The notes: a model not told the origin generated them from the sequence alone. Counted from the stretch's first letter, positions 19,994-29,693 are shown. The stretch is DNA of 64,000 nucleotides from Streptomyces sp. DG1A-41 (GCF_037055355.1 NZ_CP146350.1:8889001-8953000), one strand, 5' to 3'. A program made the numbers and translations.

Positions 19994-20773
19994 ATGACCA
20001 GTGCGCGAACCGCCTTCATCACGGGCGTCAGCAGCGGGATCGGGCTCGCCACGGCCCGCACGCTAACCCGCCAGGGCGTCGCCGTCTTCGGCTGCGCGCG
20101 CGAGGGGAAGAAGGTCGCCGAGGTCGTGGAGGAGCTGCGCGACGCCGGCTGCGCAGCGGACGGCACGTCCTGCGACGTCACCTCGCGCGAGCAGATCGCC
20201 GCCGCGGTGGCCGCCGCCACCGACCGGTTCGGCCGGATCGACATCCTCGTCAACAATGCCGGCCGCGGCGGCGGCGGAGAGATCGCCGACCTCGACGAGG
20301 ACCTCTGGCTGGACGTGCTGGAGACCAATCTGACCAGCGTGTTCCGGGTGACCCAGGAGGTGCTGCGGGCCGGCGGCATGCTCGACGCCGGGTGGGGACG
20401 CATCGTCAACATCGCCTCGACCGCGGGCAAGCAGGGCGTGATGTACGCGGCTCCGTACACGGCGTCCAAGCACGGTGTCGTCGGCTTCACGAAGTCCGTG
20501 GGCTTCGAACTGGCCCAGCGGGGCATCACGGTGAACGCGGTGTGCCCCGGCTACGTCGAGACGCCCATGGCCGTCCGGGTGCGGCAGGGCTACGCGGCCC
20601 ACTGGGGCATCTCCGAGCAGGAGGTGCTGGACCGCTTCAACGCCAAGATCCCGCTGGGTCGTTACGCGACCCCCGAGGAGGTGGCGGGCCTGGTCGGCTA
20701 CCTGGTGACCGACTCCGCCGCCTCGATCACCGCGCAGGCGCTCAACGTCTGCGGCGGACTCGGCAACTACTGA
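19994..20773 (+). CDS. type II PKS C9 ketoreductase (ActIII family SDR)
   Basis: 259 residues with the SDR features TGVSSGIG (cofactor), NNAGRGGGG, the catalytic Ser in NIASTAGKQG, Tyr and Lys in YTASKHG, and the C-terminal LNVCGGLGNY that marks the ActIII family. AAGGAGAC precedes the ATG. Known role: regiospecific C9 reduction of the nascent poly-beta-ketone using NADPH. It implies a reduced aromatic skeleton (anthraquinone, angucycline or anthrapyran type) and matches the didomain aromatase/cyclase. Confidence 0.95.
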   Translation: MTSARTAFITGVSSGIGLATARTLTRQGVAVFGCAREGKKVAEVVEELRDAGCAADGTSCDVTSREQIAAAVAAATDRFGRIDILVNNAGRGGGGEIADLDEDLWLDVLETNLTSVFRVTQEVLRAGGMLDAGWGRIVNIASTAGKQGVMYAAPYTASKHGVVGFTKSVGFELAQRGITVNAVCPGYVETPMAVRVRQGYAAHWGISEQEVLDRFNAKIPLGRYATPEEVAGLVGYLVTDSAASITAQALNVCGGLGNY

Positions 20774-20873
20774 GCACGCGTCCGCACGACGTGGGGCCCG
20801 CACTCTGACGAACAGGGGCGGGCCCTGCCTCATTTGCACGGAACATGTCAAACCGATGCCGTGCGACAGTCCG

Positions 20874-20891
20874 ATCGAGTCAGATTCGAGT
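20874..20891. promoter_or_regulatory. SARP-like direct repeat upstream of the SARP gene
   Basis: ATCGAGT at 20874 and TTCGAGT at 20885 are 11 bp apart, about 80 bases upstream of the -35 element of the regulator gene. This suggests autoregulation or binding by a related SARP. The 374-base gap (20774-21147) otherwise holds only the promoter listed next; its A/T content is higher than that of its surroundings. Confidence 0.5.
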
Positions 20892-20967
20892 TGGCTGATG
20901 AATATTCCAGGACAGTTTTTGGAAGGAATCCGAGCGTCGGTGGTGCATTGTTAGCCCGGGTCGATTG

Positions 20968-20996
20968 TTGACCGGCTGACAGGGCGTACATAGGCT
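20968..20996 (+). promoter_or_regulatory. sigma-70 (HrdB-like) promoter of the SARP gene
   Basis: The -35 TTGACC (20968-20973) and -10 TAGGCT (20991-20996) are separated by 17 bases. The implied transcript start is near 21003, giving a leader of about 145 bases before the GTG at 21148. This is based on consensus match only. Confidence 0.5.
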
Positions 20997-21147
20997 GACG
21001 GTCGTCGCTGCCACAGGTAATGACGGGGGGTTGCCTGATCCATCGCCTACAGCGTCTTGAGCCAGGACGTGGCCAAACGTGCAAGTGCTCGGCACCGTCC
21101 CGCGGTCTGACCATCCGTGGAACTGCACGACTTTACTGGGGGAATTC

Positions 21148-22077
21148 GTGAGCATCCGCCTTCTGGGAGAGCTGAACGCTACCTTGAACGGCCGATCGGT
21201 GACACCAACCGCCGCCAAGCCTCGTCAAGTTCTGGCCATGCTGGCTCTGAGTGCCGGACGCATCGTGTCCGTGCCCGCTCTCATCGAGGAACTCTGGGGC
21301 GACCGCCCGCCGATGAGCGTACGGACCACGCTGCAGACCTACATACTCCAGCTGCGCAGGCTGATCGACTCGGCCCTGCCGGCCGGAGCCCCGACCCGCG
21401 CCAAGGACGTCCTGGTGACCCGCTTCGACGGTTACCTGCTCGACGTGGCACCCGAGGACGTCGACGTGTGGGTCTACGAACAGCTGGTGGAAGCCGGCAA
21501 CCGGGCGATCGAGCGCGGTGACTACGAGGCCGCCTCGCGTCACCTGGGCAGGGCACTGGGCCAGTGGCAGGGGCATGCGCTCGCCGACGTGCGGGTGGGT
21601 ATGCCCCTGAGCATCGAGGTGGCCCGGCTCGAGGAGAGCCGGCTCATCGCCCTGGACAGCCGGATCGGTGCGGACATACGGCTCGGCCGGCACAACGCCG
21701 TGCTCAGCGAACTCACCGTGCTGACCGCCAAGCACCCGATGCACGAGAACCTCTGCGCCCACCACATGGTCTCGCTCTACCGGGCCGGGCGGCAGTCGCA
21801 GGCACTGGAGGTCTTCCGGAACCTACGCCAGACGCTCAACCGCGAACTGGGCGTGGAGCCTTCGGTCCGGCTGCAGAAGCTGCAGCGGGCGGTGCTGCGC
21901 TCCGAGCTCGACCTGGAAGCACCACCACCGGTCCGGCCGGTGCGTGCCGAGGCCGTTCCGGCCGTGGCGGCGCGCGGAGCGGGCTTCGGAGAGGAGACGA
22001 GCGGCGTCGCCGTCAGCGAACCGGCGGGGACGGGACACCTGGTGACCAGGACAGGGGGCAACGGATGGCAGCGGTGA
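21148..22077 (+). CDS. SARP-family pathway-specific activator
   Basis: 309 residues: an OmpR-type winged helix DNA-binding domain (about 1-95) followed by a bacterial transcriptional activation domain (about 100-250), the two-part SARP layout without a C-terminal ATPase. GTG 21148 has GGGGGAA close upstream, and the protein starts with the usual LLGELNAT beta strand. Its end overlaps the next gene by 13 bases. It probably activates the PKS, KS-alpha/KS-beta and sugar promoters, where TCGA-type heptamer repeats are seen. Confidence 0.93.
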   Translation: MSIRLLGELNATLNGRSVTPTAAKPRQVLAMLALSAGRIVSVPALIEELWGDRPPMSVRTTLQTYILQLRRLIDSALPAGAPTRAKDVLVTRFDGYLLDVAPEDVDVWVYEQLVEAGNRAIERGDYEAASRHLGRALGQWQGHALADVRVGMPLSIEVARLEESRLIALDSRIGADIRLGRHNAVLSELTVLTAKHPMHENLCAHHMVSLYRAGRQSQALEVFRNLRQTLNRELGVEPSVRLQKLQRAVLRSELDLEAPPPVRPVRAEAVPAVAARGAGFGEETSGVAVSEPAGTGHLVTRTGGNGWQR

Positions 22078-22487
22078 GCACGGACCTGTACGTGGAGGTG
22101 CTGCGCTTCTACGCGGGGCAGATGGCCCTGCTCGACGCGCTCGACCTCGACGGGTACGCCGAGACGTTCACGGAGGACGGCGTGACGCACCACGTCCACC
22201 GTGGGCAGAAGCTGGAGGGCAGGGGCGCGCTGCTGGAGCACGCCCGCGCCGCCCTGCCCCGGTACCGGGAGGTCGTGGTCCGGCACTGGAACGACAACTA
22301 CCGGATGGAACTGGCCGACGACGGCTCCGTGACCGTGGCCTACGGATCCCTCGTGACGCTGACGGACAAGGACGGCCAGGTCCGGTTCGAGTCGACCTAC
22401 GCCGTGACGGACGTCCTGGTCCGCACGGACGGCCGGCTGCGCACCCGGTCCCGGACCCTTCTCCGGGACCGGCCCGCGGCGGCCTGA
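22065..22487 (+). CDS. SnoaL/NTF2-like small protein
   Basis: 140 residues with an NTF2-like alpha+beta barrel signature (FYAGQMALLDALDLDGY, then FTEDGVTHHVH). ATG 22065 lies inside the SARP gene end, so expression is coupled to the regulator. In aromatic polyketide clusters such proteins serve as cyclases, hydroxylase partners or epimerases. The exact job cannot be read from the sequence. Confidence 0.8.
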   Translation: MAAVSTDLYVEVLRFYAGQMALLDALDLDGYAETFTEDGVTHHVHRGQKLEGRGALLEHARAALPRYREVVVRHWNDNYRMELADDGSVTVAYGSLVTLTDKDGQVRFESTYAVTDVLVRTDGRLRTRSRTLLRDRPAAA

Positions 22488-22503
22488 CCGGTGCCCAAGC
22501 GGC

Positions 22504-23001
22504 TCAGCAGGTGTCCGAGCGGCTCTCGCGGCGCATCTCGGACGTGACGGCGAAGGAGTCCTCCTCGCGTCCGGACGCGTCGTAGAACGCTCCTTCGCCC
22601 ACCGTCGAGAAGTGGTTGCCGCGCAGCGTGGCGCGGTGGCTGGCCCGGAGATAGCCCGTGGTGTTGCCCGCACCGTCGAAGAATCGTTCCTTCACCTGGA
22701 AGGTGAAGGTGTTGCGGCCGGTGCTCTTCCAGGTCCCCTGCCCCTCGATGCCCCCTTCGGGCCCGGGGGGCGGGGCGATCAGGCACAGAGTGCCGTTCGG
22801 CCGGAACAGCATCCGTGCCTCGACCTGACCGGCCGGGAACGACACGGTGCCGTTCCACACGCCGACGGGAGCGGCCTTGAAGTGCGCGGCGGCAGCGGTC
22901 CGGGTCGCCGCGGGGACCTCGGCGGCTCCTGCGGCCGACGGCATGAGGGGCACGAGGGCGAGCGCGCCCACGAGGGTGAGGACACCGAGTCTCCGGCTCA
23001 T
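22504..23001 (-). CDS. secreted protein of unknown function
   Basis: 165 residues. A clear signal peptide (MSRRLG, hydrophobic core, then PSAAGAA with an AXA-type cleavage site near residue 27) precedes a beta-rich domain with many Thr, Gly and aromatic residues, resembling small lipocalin-like folds. No family recognised. It lies convergent to the SnoaL-like gene and divergent from the transporter region, so it may not belong to the cluster. Confidence 0.75.
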   Translation of the reverse strand: MSRRLGVLTLVGALALVPLMPSAAGAAEVPAATRTAAAAHFKAAPVGVWNGTVSFPAGQVEARMLFRPNGTLCLIAPPPGPEGGIEGQGTWKSTGRNTFTFQVKERFFDGAGNTTGYLRASHRATLRGNHFSTVGEGAFYDASGREEDSFAVTSEMRRESRSDTC

Positions 23002-23622
23002 GTTCAGTCATCCGTTTCCCGGTCCCTGGCGGACCGTTGATGCGGCAAGAGGTGGACGGAACCGGCCACGAACGGGGCGGCGCGGCGGCCGCCGCGCCCG
23101 TGACGCGGTGCCGACACCGTGGAGCCCGGCGCTATGGACCGCCTGGATTGCGCCTCGATCGCGACCCCGCCGGCCTGCCCGGGAGGCGGCAGGCGCTCTC
23201 TTCCGGCGGCCGTCGCGGGGCGAACCGCACTGCGGACGGGTCCGGCATGCGCTTTCCCCCGGCCACGGTTTGTTTCGGGCTTCTTTCACCGTCGGCCGGA
23301 ACCGGAACGGGAATTGCTGCTTTAGCGTTGTATTACCTTTTGTTTGCCTGAGAGGAATAAGGCATGCCTACTCGTGGCGGCCGATGGCGCTTTCTGTGAA
23401 TCCCGCACCCGCGGACCGGCGGATCAGGTGCTATTCGACCGTCCGTCCAGCGTCCCGGGCCCACAATGACAACCGCCCGATCCCGCCGTAAGACAGAGGT
23501 TCCCCGAGGCACCCGGCGACGGCGGACAAAAGCTGTCCGCGATCGGCCCTACGGTGTGAGCGCCTTGGCGGAGCCGTCGGGGCACCAATGCGAGCTCGCA
23601 CCATGCGGGTGAGGGAGGAGCA
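23002..23622 (+). promoter_or_regulatory. long leader region of the exporter operon with a possible 11-codon leader ORF
   Basis: 621 bases without a normal gene. A patch richer in A/T lies at about 23320-23370. At 23364-23399 there is an ATG frame of 11 codons (MPTRGGRWRFL) preceded by GAGGAATAAGG, a good ribosome site, 224 bases before the DrrA-like start. It may be a regulatory leader peptide or a leaderless remnant. No clear terminator/antiterminator pair was found. Confidence 0.35.
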
Positions 23623-24606
23623 ATGACGAACGCGATCGTCGCCGAGGGGCTGAGGAGGAGTTTCGGCCCCAACACGGCACTGGACGGATTCGATCTGACA
23701 GTGCGGGAGGGCACGGTCCACGGCCTGCTGGGCCCCAACGGCTCGGGCAAGACCACGACGGTGAGGGTGCTGTCGACCCTGCTCCGGCCGGACGCGGGCC
23801 GGGCCACGGTGGCCGGCCTCGACGTGCTGACCGACGCCGCCGAACTGCGCCGCAAGATCGGCCTGTCGGGTCAGTACGCGGCCGTGGACGAGGACCTGAC
23901 CGCCCGGGAGAATCTGAAGATGGTGGCCAGGCTGTACCACCTGGGCGCCACGGCGAGCAGGCAGCGGGCCGACGAACTGCTGGAGCGGTTCGGCCTGACC
24001 GATGACGCCGACCGACCGGTCAAGGGCTACTCGGGCGGTATGCGCCGCCGGGTCGACCTCGCCTGTGCGGTGGTGTCCAAACCCCAGGTGCTGTTCCTGG
24101 ACGAACCCACGACCGGCCTGGACGTGCGCAGCCGGATGGCCATGTGGGACGTCATCGCCGAACTGGTGCGGGGCGGCAGCACGCTGCTTCTCACCACGCA
24201 GTACCTGGAGGAGGCCGACCAACTGGCCGACCGGATCACAGTGATGGACCAGGGCAAGGTCATCGCCGAGGGAACCCCCGACGAGTTGAAGGACCGGGTG
24301 GGCGGAGAGCGCCTGGAGATCACCGTGGGCAGCGCCTCGGACGCCGCCGCGGCCAGCTCACTGCTGCAGGACCTCGCCCAGGGCGGCGAGGTGTCCGTCG
24401 ACGAGGAGAACAACCGGGTCATCGTCCCCGTGTCCGACGGACCGGAGGCCCTCGTCAACAGCGTGCGGCTGCTGGACCGTTCGCCCGTGCGGCTGGTGGG
24501 CACCACCGTGCGCAGGCCCAGCATGGACGAGGTGTTCCTCGCCCTCACCGACCGGTCGCCGGCCGAGCAGCAGACCGCCGGCCGTGCCAAGGAGGAAGTC
24601 CAGTGA
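23623..24606 (+). CDS. ABC transporter ATP-binding protein, DrrA-like drug exporter
   Basis: 327 residues. Walker A GPNGSGKTTT (about 38-47), signature YSGGMRRR, Walker B VLFLDEPTTGLD, H-region with LLTTQYLEEAD, and the C-terminal extension of DrrA-type ATPases. ATG 23623 follows GGGAGGAGC. It works with the overlapping membrane partner to export the product. DrrA/B pairs are known for anthracyclines and related DNA binders, which fits the UvrA-like gene at 35940. Confidence 0.93.
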   Translation: MTNAIVAEGLRRSFGPNTALDGFDLTVREGTVHGLLGPNGSGKTTTVRVLSTLLRPDAGRATVAGLDVLTDAAELRRKIGLSGQYAAVDEDLTARENLKMVARLYHLGATASRQRADELLERFGLTDDADRPVKGYSGGMRRRVDLACAVVSKPQVLFLDEPTTGLDVRSRMAMWDVIAELVRGGSTLLLTTQYLEEADQLADRITVMDQGKVIAEGTPDELKDRVGGERLEITVGSASDAAAASSLLQDLAQGGEVSVDEENNRVIVPVSDGPEALVNSVRLLDRSPVRLVGTTVRRPSMDEVFLALTDRSPAEQQTAGRAKEEVQ

Positions 24607-25406
24607 GCTCCCTGAGCCAGGCCGTCGAGGACGGCATCACCCTCACCAAGCGCAACATCCTCAAAAATCTGCGCAACCCCGACATCGTGGTGTTCGCCAG
24701 TGCCGCGCCGATCGCCTTCGCCCTGCTCTTCGGCTTCGTCTTCGGCAGCGCGATCGACGTGTACGGCTCCAACTACCGCGAGTTCATGGTCATCGGCATC
24801 CTCACCCAGACGATGCTGCTCACCGCCACGAACACCGGGGTCGGCATCGCCCACGACATGAAGCTGGGGCTGATCGACCGCTTCCGCTCCCTGCCCATCT
24901 CGCAGTCGGCGGTGCTGGTCGGCCGGACCAACGGCGACGCCGTCAACAACCTGCTCGTCATCGTGCTGATGTCGGTGACCGGCCTGTTGATGGGGTGGCG
25001 GATCCGGGGCGGCTTCGTCGACGCGGCGATCGCCTTCCTGCTGCTGTTCCTCTTCGCCTACGCGGCCTCCTGGATCACCGCGGCCATCGGTCTGACGGCG
25101 AAGTCGCCCGAGGTGCTCGGCAACGCCATGCTCATGGTCCTACTGCCGCTCACCTTCATCTCCAACTCGTTCGTGCCCAGCGAGGGACTGCCCAGCGTCC
25201 TGCGCGTGGTCGCGGACTGGAACCCCGTCTCGGCCGTTGTCGAGGCATGCCGGCAGCTGTTCGGGAACATCCCGGCGGGCCTGCCCGAACCCGAAGTGTG
25301 GCCCCTGCAGAACCCGGTTCTCGCCTCGTTCCTGTGGGTGGCGCTGATTCTCGCGATCTTCGTGCCGCTGGCCGTCCAGCGCTACAAGAAGGCCGTGAGC
25401 CAGTGA
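24603..25406 (+). CDS. ABC-2 transporter permease, DrrB-like
   Basis: 267 residues with six predicted membrane segments, starting with FASAAPIAFALLFGFVFG and ending with a helix just before QRYKKAVSQ. The GTG at 24603 overlaps the stop of the ATPase gene (GTGA), with AAGGAGGAAG upstream. It is the channel half of the exporter. The family motif LPLTFISNSFVP is present in the fifth helix region. Confidence 0.93.
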   Translation: MSSLSQAVEDGITLTKRNILKNLRNPDIVVFASAAPIAFALLFGFVFGSAIDVYGSNYREFMVIGILTQTMLLTATNTGVGIAHDMKLGLIDRFRSLPISQSAVLVGRTNGDAVNNLLVIVLMSVTGLLMGWRIRGGFVDAAIAFLLLFLFAYAASWITAAIGLTAKSPEVLGNAMLMVLLPLTFISNSFVPSEGLPSVLRVVADWNPVSAVVEACRQLFGNIPAGLPEPEVWPLQNPVLASFLWVALILAIFVPLAVQRYKKAVSQ

Positions 25407-25471
25407 ACGGCGGGCCGCCGGCCACGGCATCCGCAGTGACCGGCGGCCCCCGGACGATCCGAAGGAGAAGC

Positions 25472-26613
25472 ATGCGATTCCTGTTCGTCGCCGGGGGAGG
25501 TGCCGCGCCCGTGCACGCCAGCGTGCCGCTCGCCTCCGCGGCCCGCACGGCCGGCCACGAGGTCATCGTGGCCGCACCCGAGGAGAACCTCGACCTCATC
25601 ACCGGCCTCGGTCTGCCCGCCCGCGGTGTGACCGGCATGGGCATGGCCGACGCCATGCTCAAGGACCGGCAGGGCAACTGGCTGCCCATGCCCACGGGCG
25701 AGGCGCACGAGATGGACTTCGCGGGACGCGGCTTCGCCCGGCTGTCCGCGGCCGGCCTCGCGGGCACCTGGGAACTGGCCGAGGCCTGGCGGCCGGACGT
25801 GGTGATCGGCGGCGAGTACAACCTGGCCGGCCCGCTCGTCGCCCACCGCCTCGGCGTGCCCCTGGTCCGCCACACCTGGGCCATCTACGACCGCACCGAC
25901 GTCGACTGGCAGGGTGCGACCGACGAACTGCGGCCCGAACTGAAGGAGTACGGCCTCGACGCGATCCCGGACGCCGCGCTCTTCGTCGACATCACACCGC
26001 CCAGCGTGCGCCCGGCCCACGCCGAACCCGCCCAGGCCATGCGCTGGACCGCGGGCAACCCCCAGATACCGCTAGAGCCCTGGATGTACGCCAAGGGCGA
26101 CCGCCCCCGCGTGCTCATCACCTCCGGCTCGCGCAGCGCCTTCATCCCCGCGCTGGGCATGGACTTCTTCCGGCCGCTGCTCGACAACCCGCTGCTGAAC
26201 GCCGGCGACATCGAGGTCGTCGTGGCCACGGGCGAGCCGCTCGCCGGGCAGATCCGGGAGGCCTACCCGGAGATCAAAGCCGGCTTCGTCCCCCTGGACG
26301 TGATCGCGCCGACACTGGACCTGGCGGTGCACCACGGAGGCGGGGTCACCGTGATGACCCTGCTGAGCGCCGGGGTGCCGCAGCTCGTCCTGCCGGAGAT
26401 CCTGGCCTCGGCGATCCCTCTGCGGCCGGTCGACGAGTACGGCGCCACGCTCACGTTGGCCTCGCACCAGGAGCCGCCCGAGGAAGTCGCCGCGGACATC
26501 TCCAAGATGCTGGCCGACGCCTCCTACCGGCGGCGCGCCCGCGACCTCGCCACCGAGATCGCCGGGCTGCCGGCCCCTCGGAGGTGGTCAAGGCGATCGA
26601 GGGTCTCGTCTGA
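25472..26613 (+). CDS. GT-B glycosyltransferase (antibiotic type), frameshifted near the 3' end
   Basis: With one base restored at the CCCC run 26574-26577 the protein is 380 residues, normal for this family, ending SEVVKAIEGLV. As given, the frame runs on past the natural end. The N-terminal half starts RFLFVAGGGAAPVHA; the C-terminal nucleotide-sugar site is HHGGGVTVMTLLSAGVPQ. ATG 25472 follows GAAGGAGAAG. It is the only glycosyltransferase in view and probably attaches the dimethylamino sugar to the aglycone. O- versus C-glycosylation cannot be told by eye. Even if the shift is real, most of the enzyme would be intact. Confidence 0.88.
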
Positions 26614-26634
26614 GGCCCTCCCGGAAGCCGCCGG

Positions 26635-26676
26635 ACACGACGGTGCCCGCCCTGGAAGGGGCGGGCACCGTCGTGT
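26635..26676. terminator. bidirectional terminator between glycosyltransferase and aminotransferase genes
   Basis: A perfect 17-bp stem with an 8-base loop, 22 bases after the glycosyltransferase stop and 17 bases before the convergent aminotransferase end. Confidence 0.85.
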
Positions 26677-26692
26677 TCACGCACGGCGGGGG

Positions 26693-27811
26693 TCAGACGC
26701 TGAGCACGGCCTCGCGCACCGCCGAGATCACCTTGTCCTGCAGACCGGCCGGCAGCGAGGGATACATCGGCAACGAAAAGATCTCGTCGGCGAGCCGCTC
26801 GGTCACGGGCAGCGAGCCGCGCTCGCAACCGAGGTGCCGGAAGCCGGAGTTGGTGTGCACCGGCCACGGATAGCTGATGTTCAGGGCGATGTCGTGGCGC
26901 TTGACGTGCTCGATGATCGCGTCCCGGCGGGGGTGACGCACCACGTAGACGTAGTAGACGTGGTCGTTCCCCTCGGTCACCGACGGCAGAAGCAGTCCCC
27001 GGCCGGCGAGATCGCCCAGCCCCTCGCGGTAGCGTTCGGCCACCGCCCGGCGGCCCGCGACGTAACCGTCCAGTCGGCGCAGCTTGCGGCGCAGGATCTC
27101 GGCCTGCACCTCGTCCAGGCGGCTGTTGTGCCCGGGCGTCTGCACCACGTAGTACGTCTTCTCCATGCCGTAGTAGCGCAGCCGCCGCAGCGCCGCGTCG
27201 ACGTCCGGGTCGGAGGTGAGCACCGCCCCGCCGTCGCCGTAGGCGCCCAGCACCTTGGTCGGATAGAAGGAGAACGCGGCGGCATCCCCCAGGGTGCCCG
27301 CGCGTGCGCCCTGATGCCGGGCGCCGTGCGCCTGCGCGCAGTCCTCCAGGATCGCGAGCCCGTGGCGCTCGGCGATCGCGCGCAGCGGCGCCATGTCGAC
27401 GCACTGCCCGTACAGGTGCACCGGCAGCAGCGCCTTGGTGCGCGGGGTGACGGCGGCGGCGACCTGGTCCGTGTCCATCAGGAAGTCGTCCTCGCGGATG
27501 TCGACGAAGACCGGGGTGGCACCCGCGCCGTCGATGGCCACCACCGTCGGTGCCGCCGTGTTCGACACGGTGATCACCTCGTCGCCGGGACCCACGCCCA
27601 GCGCCTGCAGGCCGAGTTTGACCGCGTTGGTGCCGTTGTCCACGCCGGTGCAGTGGGCCGTGCCGTGATAGGCGGCGAACTCCTGCTCGAAACCCGCCAC
27701 GCTCGGCCCGAGGACCAGCCTGCCGGAGCGGAACACCGTGTCGACGGCGTCCAGCAGGTCCTCGCGCTCCGCCTCGTACTCCGGCAGGTAGTCCCACACA
27801 TAAGTCGTCAT
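26693..27811 (-). CDS. NDP-hexose 3-aminotransferase (DegT/DnrJ/EryC1 family)
   Basis: 372 residues, PLP-dependent. The PLP lysine is Lys186 in [14 protein letters not shown]; the pocket motifs DNGTNAVKL and EDCAQAHGA are present. The ATG at 27811 overlaps the stop of the upstream 4-ketoreductase gene (ATGA). Members near antibiotic sugar genes convert NDP-3-keto-6-deoxyhexoses to 3-amino sugars. It fits with the 2,3-dehydratase and the N,N-dimethyltransferase in this cluster. Confidence 0.92.
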   Translation of the reverse strand: MTTYVWDYLPEYEAEREDLLDAVDTVFRSGRLVLGPSVAGFEQEFAAYHGTAHCTGVDNGTNAVKLGLQALGVGPGDEVITVSNTAAPTVVAIDGAGATPVFVDIREDDFLMDTDQVAAAVTPRTKALLPVHLYGQCVDMAPLRAIAERHGLAILEDCAQAHGARHQGARAGTLGDAAAFSFYPTKVLGAYGDGGAVLTSDPDVDAALRRLRYYGMEKTYYVVQTPGHNSRLDEVQAEILRRKLRRLDGYVAGRRAVAERYREGLGDLAGRGLLLPSVTEGNDHVYYVYVVRHPRRDAIIEHVKRHDIALNISYPWPVHTNSGFRHLGCERGSLPVTERLADEIFSLPMYPSLPAGLQDKVISAVREAVLSV

Positions 27812-28773
27812 GCCGACGGCTCTCCTTTTCGCGTCGCGACGTCTTCTCGCTCGGTGAACTCACGCCAATAGGCCTCCACCGCCTCGGTGAGCGACCTGCG
27901 CGGCCGCCAGCCGAGCGACCGCCACGCGGGACCGGGGTCCACGCACGACCAGGTCTCGGTGGAGTGCTGTCTGCCCGTCCCGCTGTGCTCCTCCACGACG
28001 GCGGGCAACCCACTCCGCTCGATCAAAAGGCCGACCAGCGACCGGACTGAGGTACTCTCGCCGCTGCCGATGTCGACCAGCTCCCCGGACCGCGGGGACA
28101 GCGCGGCGGCCACCACGGCCTCGGCGACATCGCGGACGTCCACGTAGTCGCGGTGCGCCAGCAGCGGGTCGAGCCGGATCACCGCGGGACCGCCACGCGC
28201 CTGCGCGAGCTGCCCGGCCACCTGCCCGAGCAGGCTCACGTCCGGGCTGCCCGGCCCGGCGATGTTGCTGATCCGCAGCACCATCCCGGTCAGTTCCCCG
28301 GTGCGCAGCCGGTCCAGCACGGCCCGGGTCGCGGCGAGTTTCGCCCGGCCGTACGCGCCGGTCGGCCGGGCCTCGGTGACCGCCGTGGTGGAACTGCCCT
28401 CCCGCATCCTGCCGTACTCGAGCACCGAACCGAGATGAACCAGCCGCGGCCGGTCGGACAGCGTCTCCAGGGCGTCCAGCAGGCGCAGCGTCGGAACCGC
28501 GGCGGCCTCCCACATCTGGTCGTCCCGCCGCCCCCAGATGCTCCCCACTGCGTTGACCACGACCCCGGCCCCGATCCCGCCCAGCTCGCGGGCGAGTTCG
28601 CGCGCAGGCACCGTGACCAGGTCGAGGGCGAGGAAGCGCCAGGGCGGGAGGTCGGCCGGTGCCCTGCGGCCCACGGCCACGACCTGAAGGCCCCGTTCGT
28701 CGAGGGCGGCGCACACATGCCGCCCGAGGAAACCCGTACCGCCCAGCACGACGACCCTGCCGTTCGCGGACAT
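27808..28773 (-). CDS. NDP-hexose 4-ketoreductase / NAD-dependent epimerase family
   Basis: 321 residues, extended SDR with GGTGFLGRH at the N-terminus and YGRAKLA as the Tyr-Lys pair. It resembles the 4-ketoreductases (DnmV, UrdR type) that finish deoxysugar pathways. ATG 28773 has GGAAGG upstream. It is coupled to the aminotransferase by the ATGA overlap and is divergent from the methyltransferase gene. An epimerase role cannot be excluded. Confidence 0.85.
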   Translation of the reverse strand: MSANGRVVVLGGTGFLGRHVCAALDERGLQVVAVGRRAPADLPPWRFLALDLVTVPARELARELGGIGAGVVVNAVGSIWGRRDDQMWEAAAVPTLRLLDALETLSDRPRLVHLGSVLEYGRMREGSSTTAVTEARPTGAYGRAKLAATRAVLDRLRTGELTGMVLRISNIAGPGSPDVSLLGQVAGQLAQARGGPAVIRLDPLLAHRDYVDVRDVAEAVVAAALSPRSGELVDIGSGESTSVRSLVGLLIERSGLPAVVEEHSGTGRQHSTETWSCVDPGPAWRSLGWRPRRSLTEAVEAYWREFTEREDVATRKGEPSA

Positions 28774-28870
28774 GGTGTCCTTCCTTCCGCTGCCTGTGCC
28801 GTCGCCGGTCGGTGCCCGTGCGGTCCTGTCCCACCATGGACGACGGCGTGCCGAGGGCATCGTGGACCTT

Positions 28871-28888
28871 CTCGATCGCGACTCGCTC
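28871..28888. promoter_or_regulatory. weak SARP-like repeat in the sugar-gene divergent promoter
   Basis: CTCGATC at 28871 and CTCGCTC at 28882 are 11 bp apart, in the 206-base gap between the 4-ketoreductase (leftward) and the N-methyltransferase (rightward). Weaker match than at the other sites. Confidence 0.3.
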
Positions 28889-28979
28889 AAGCCCCGGCCG
28901 GGTTCCAGCGGCGCTCGACGGGGAGCGGGAAGTCTGCCGGGAGTCAGAAGGACACTCCACGGCCTGGCACGGAGGAATC

Positions 28980-29693
28980 ATGTACGGCGCCGACTCGGCC
29001 AAGATCTACCACGCGCAGCACACCGCACGGGGCAAGGACTACGCCGCGGAGGCGGAACTCGTCGCCGAACAGATCCGCATGCGGCTGCCCGAGGCCGCCG
29101 GCGTGCTGGACGTCGCCTGCGGCACGGGCGGGCACCTCGGGCCGTTCACCGAGCTGCTCGGCCACGCCGAGGGGATCGACCTCTCGGAGTCCATGCTGGA
29201 GATCGCCCGGGCCGACCTGCCCGGCGTCCCGCTGCACACCGGCGACATGCGCTCCTTCGACCTGGGCCGCACCTTCGACGCCGTCACCTGCCTGTTCGCC
29301 TCCATCGGCTACGTCGGCTCGCAGGAGGAACTGCAGCAGGCGCTGCGGTGTTTCGCCCGGCACGTCGAGCCCGGGGGAGTGGTCGCCGTCGAACCGTGGT
29401 GGTTCCCCGAGACCTACGTCGACCGCTGGGTCTCCAGCGACGTCATCGACTCCGACGGCACCACCATCGCCCGGGTCGCGCACACGCTCCGGGACGGCGA
29501 CGCGTCCCGGATGAGCGTCCACTACCTGATCGCCTCGCCCGACGGCGGCGTCCGGCACGTCACCGAGGTCCACCGGGCGATGCTCTTCACCCGCGCCCAG
29601 TACGAGAAGGCCTTCCGCCTGGCCGGACTTCGGCCCGAGTACGTGCCGGGGGTGCTCTCCGGCCGCGGGCTGTTCGTCGGCGTGCGCGGGTGA
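28980..29693 (+). CDS. NDP-3-amino-hexose N,N-dimethyltransferase (TylM1/DesVI type)
   Basis: 237 residues, class I SAM methyltransferase. The SAM site is LDVACGTGGHL, followed by GIDLSESML and GDMRSFDLG; the tail GRGLFVGV and VEPWWFPETYVD match the TylM1/DesVI family closely. ATG 28980 follows GGAGGAATC. It adds two methyl groups to the 3-amino group of the nucleotide sugar, implying a 3-dimethylamino-2,3,6-trideoxy sugar such as angolosamine or rhodosamine. The sugar identity is inferred. Confidence 0.93.
   Translation: MYGADSAKIYHAQHTARGKDYAAEAELVAEQIRMRLPEAAGVLDVACGTGGHLGPFTELLGHAEGIDLSESMLEIARADLPGVPLHTGDMRSFDLGRTFDAVTCLFASIGYVGSQEELQQALRCFARHVEPGGVVAVEPWWFPETYVDRWVSSDVIDSDGTTIARVAHTLRDGDASRMSVHYLIASPDGGVRHVTEVHRAMLFTRAQYEKAFRLAGLRPEYVPGVLSGRGLFVGVRG

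Noticed and set aside
26614..27871. Continuation of the glycosyltransferase frame across the aminotransferase gene
   Set aside because: It exists only because of the one-base break at 26574-26577; codon use and homology end there, and the complement has a true aminotransferase.
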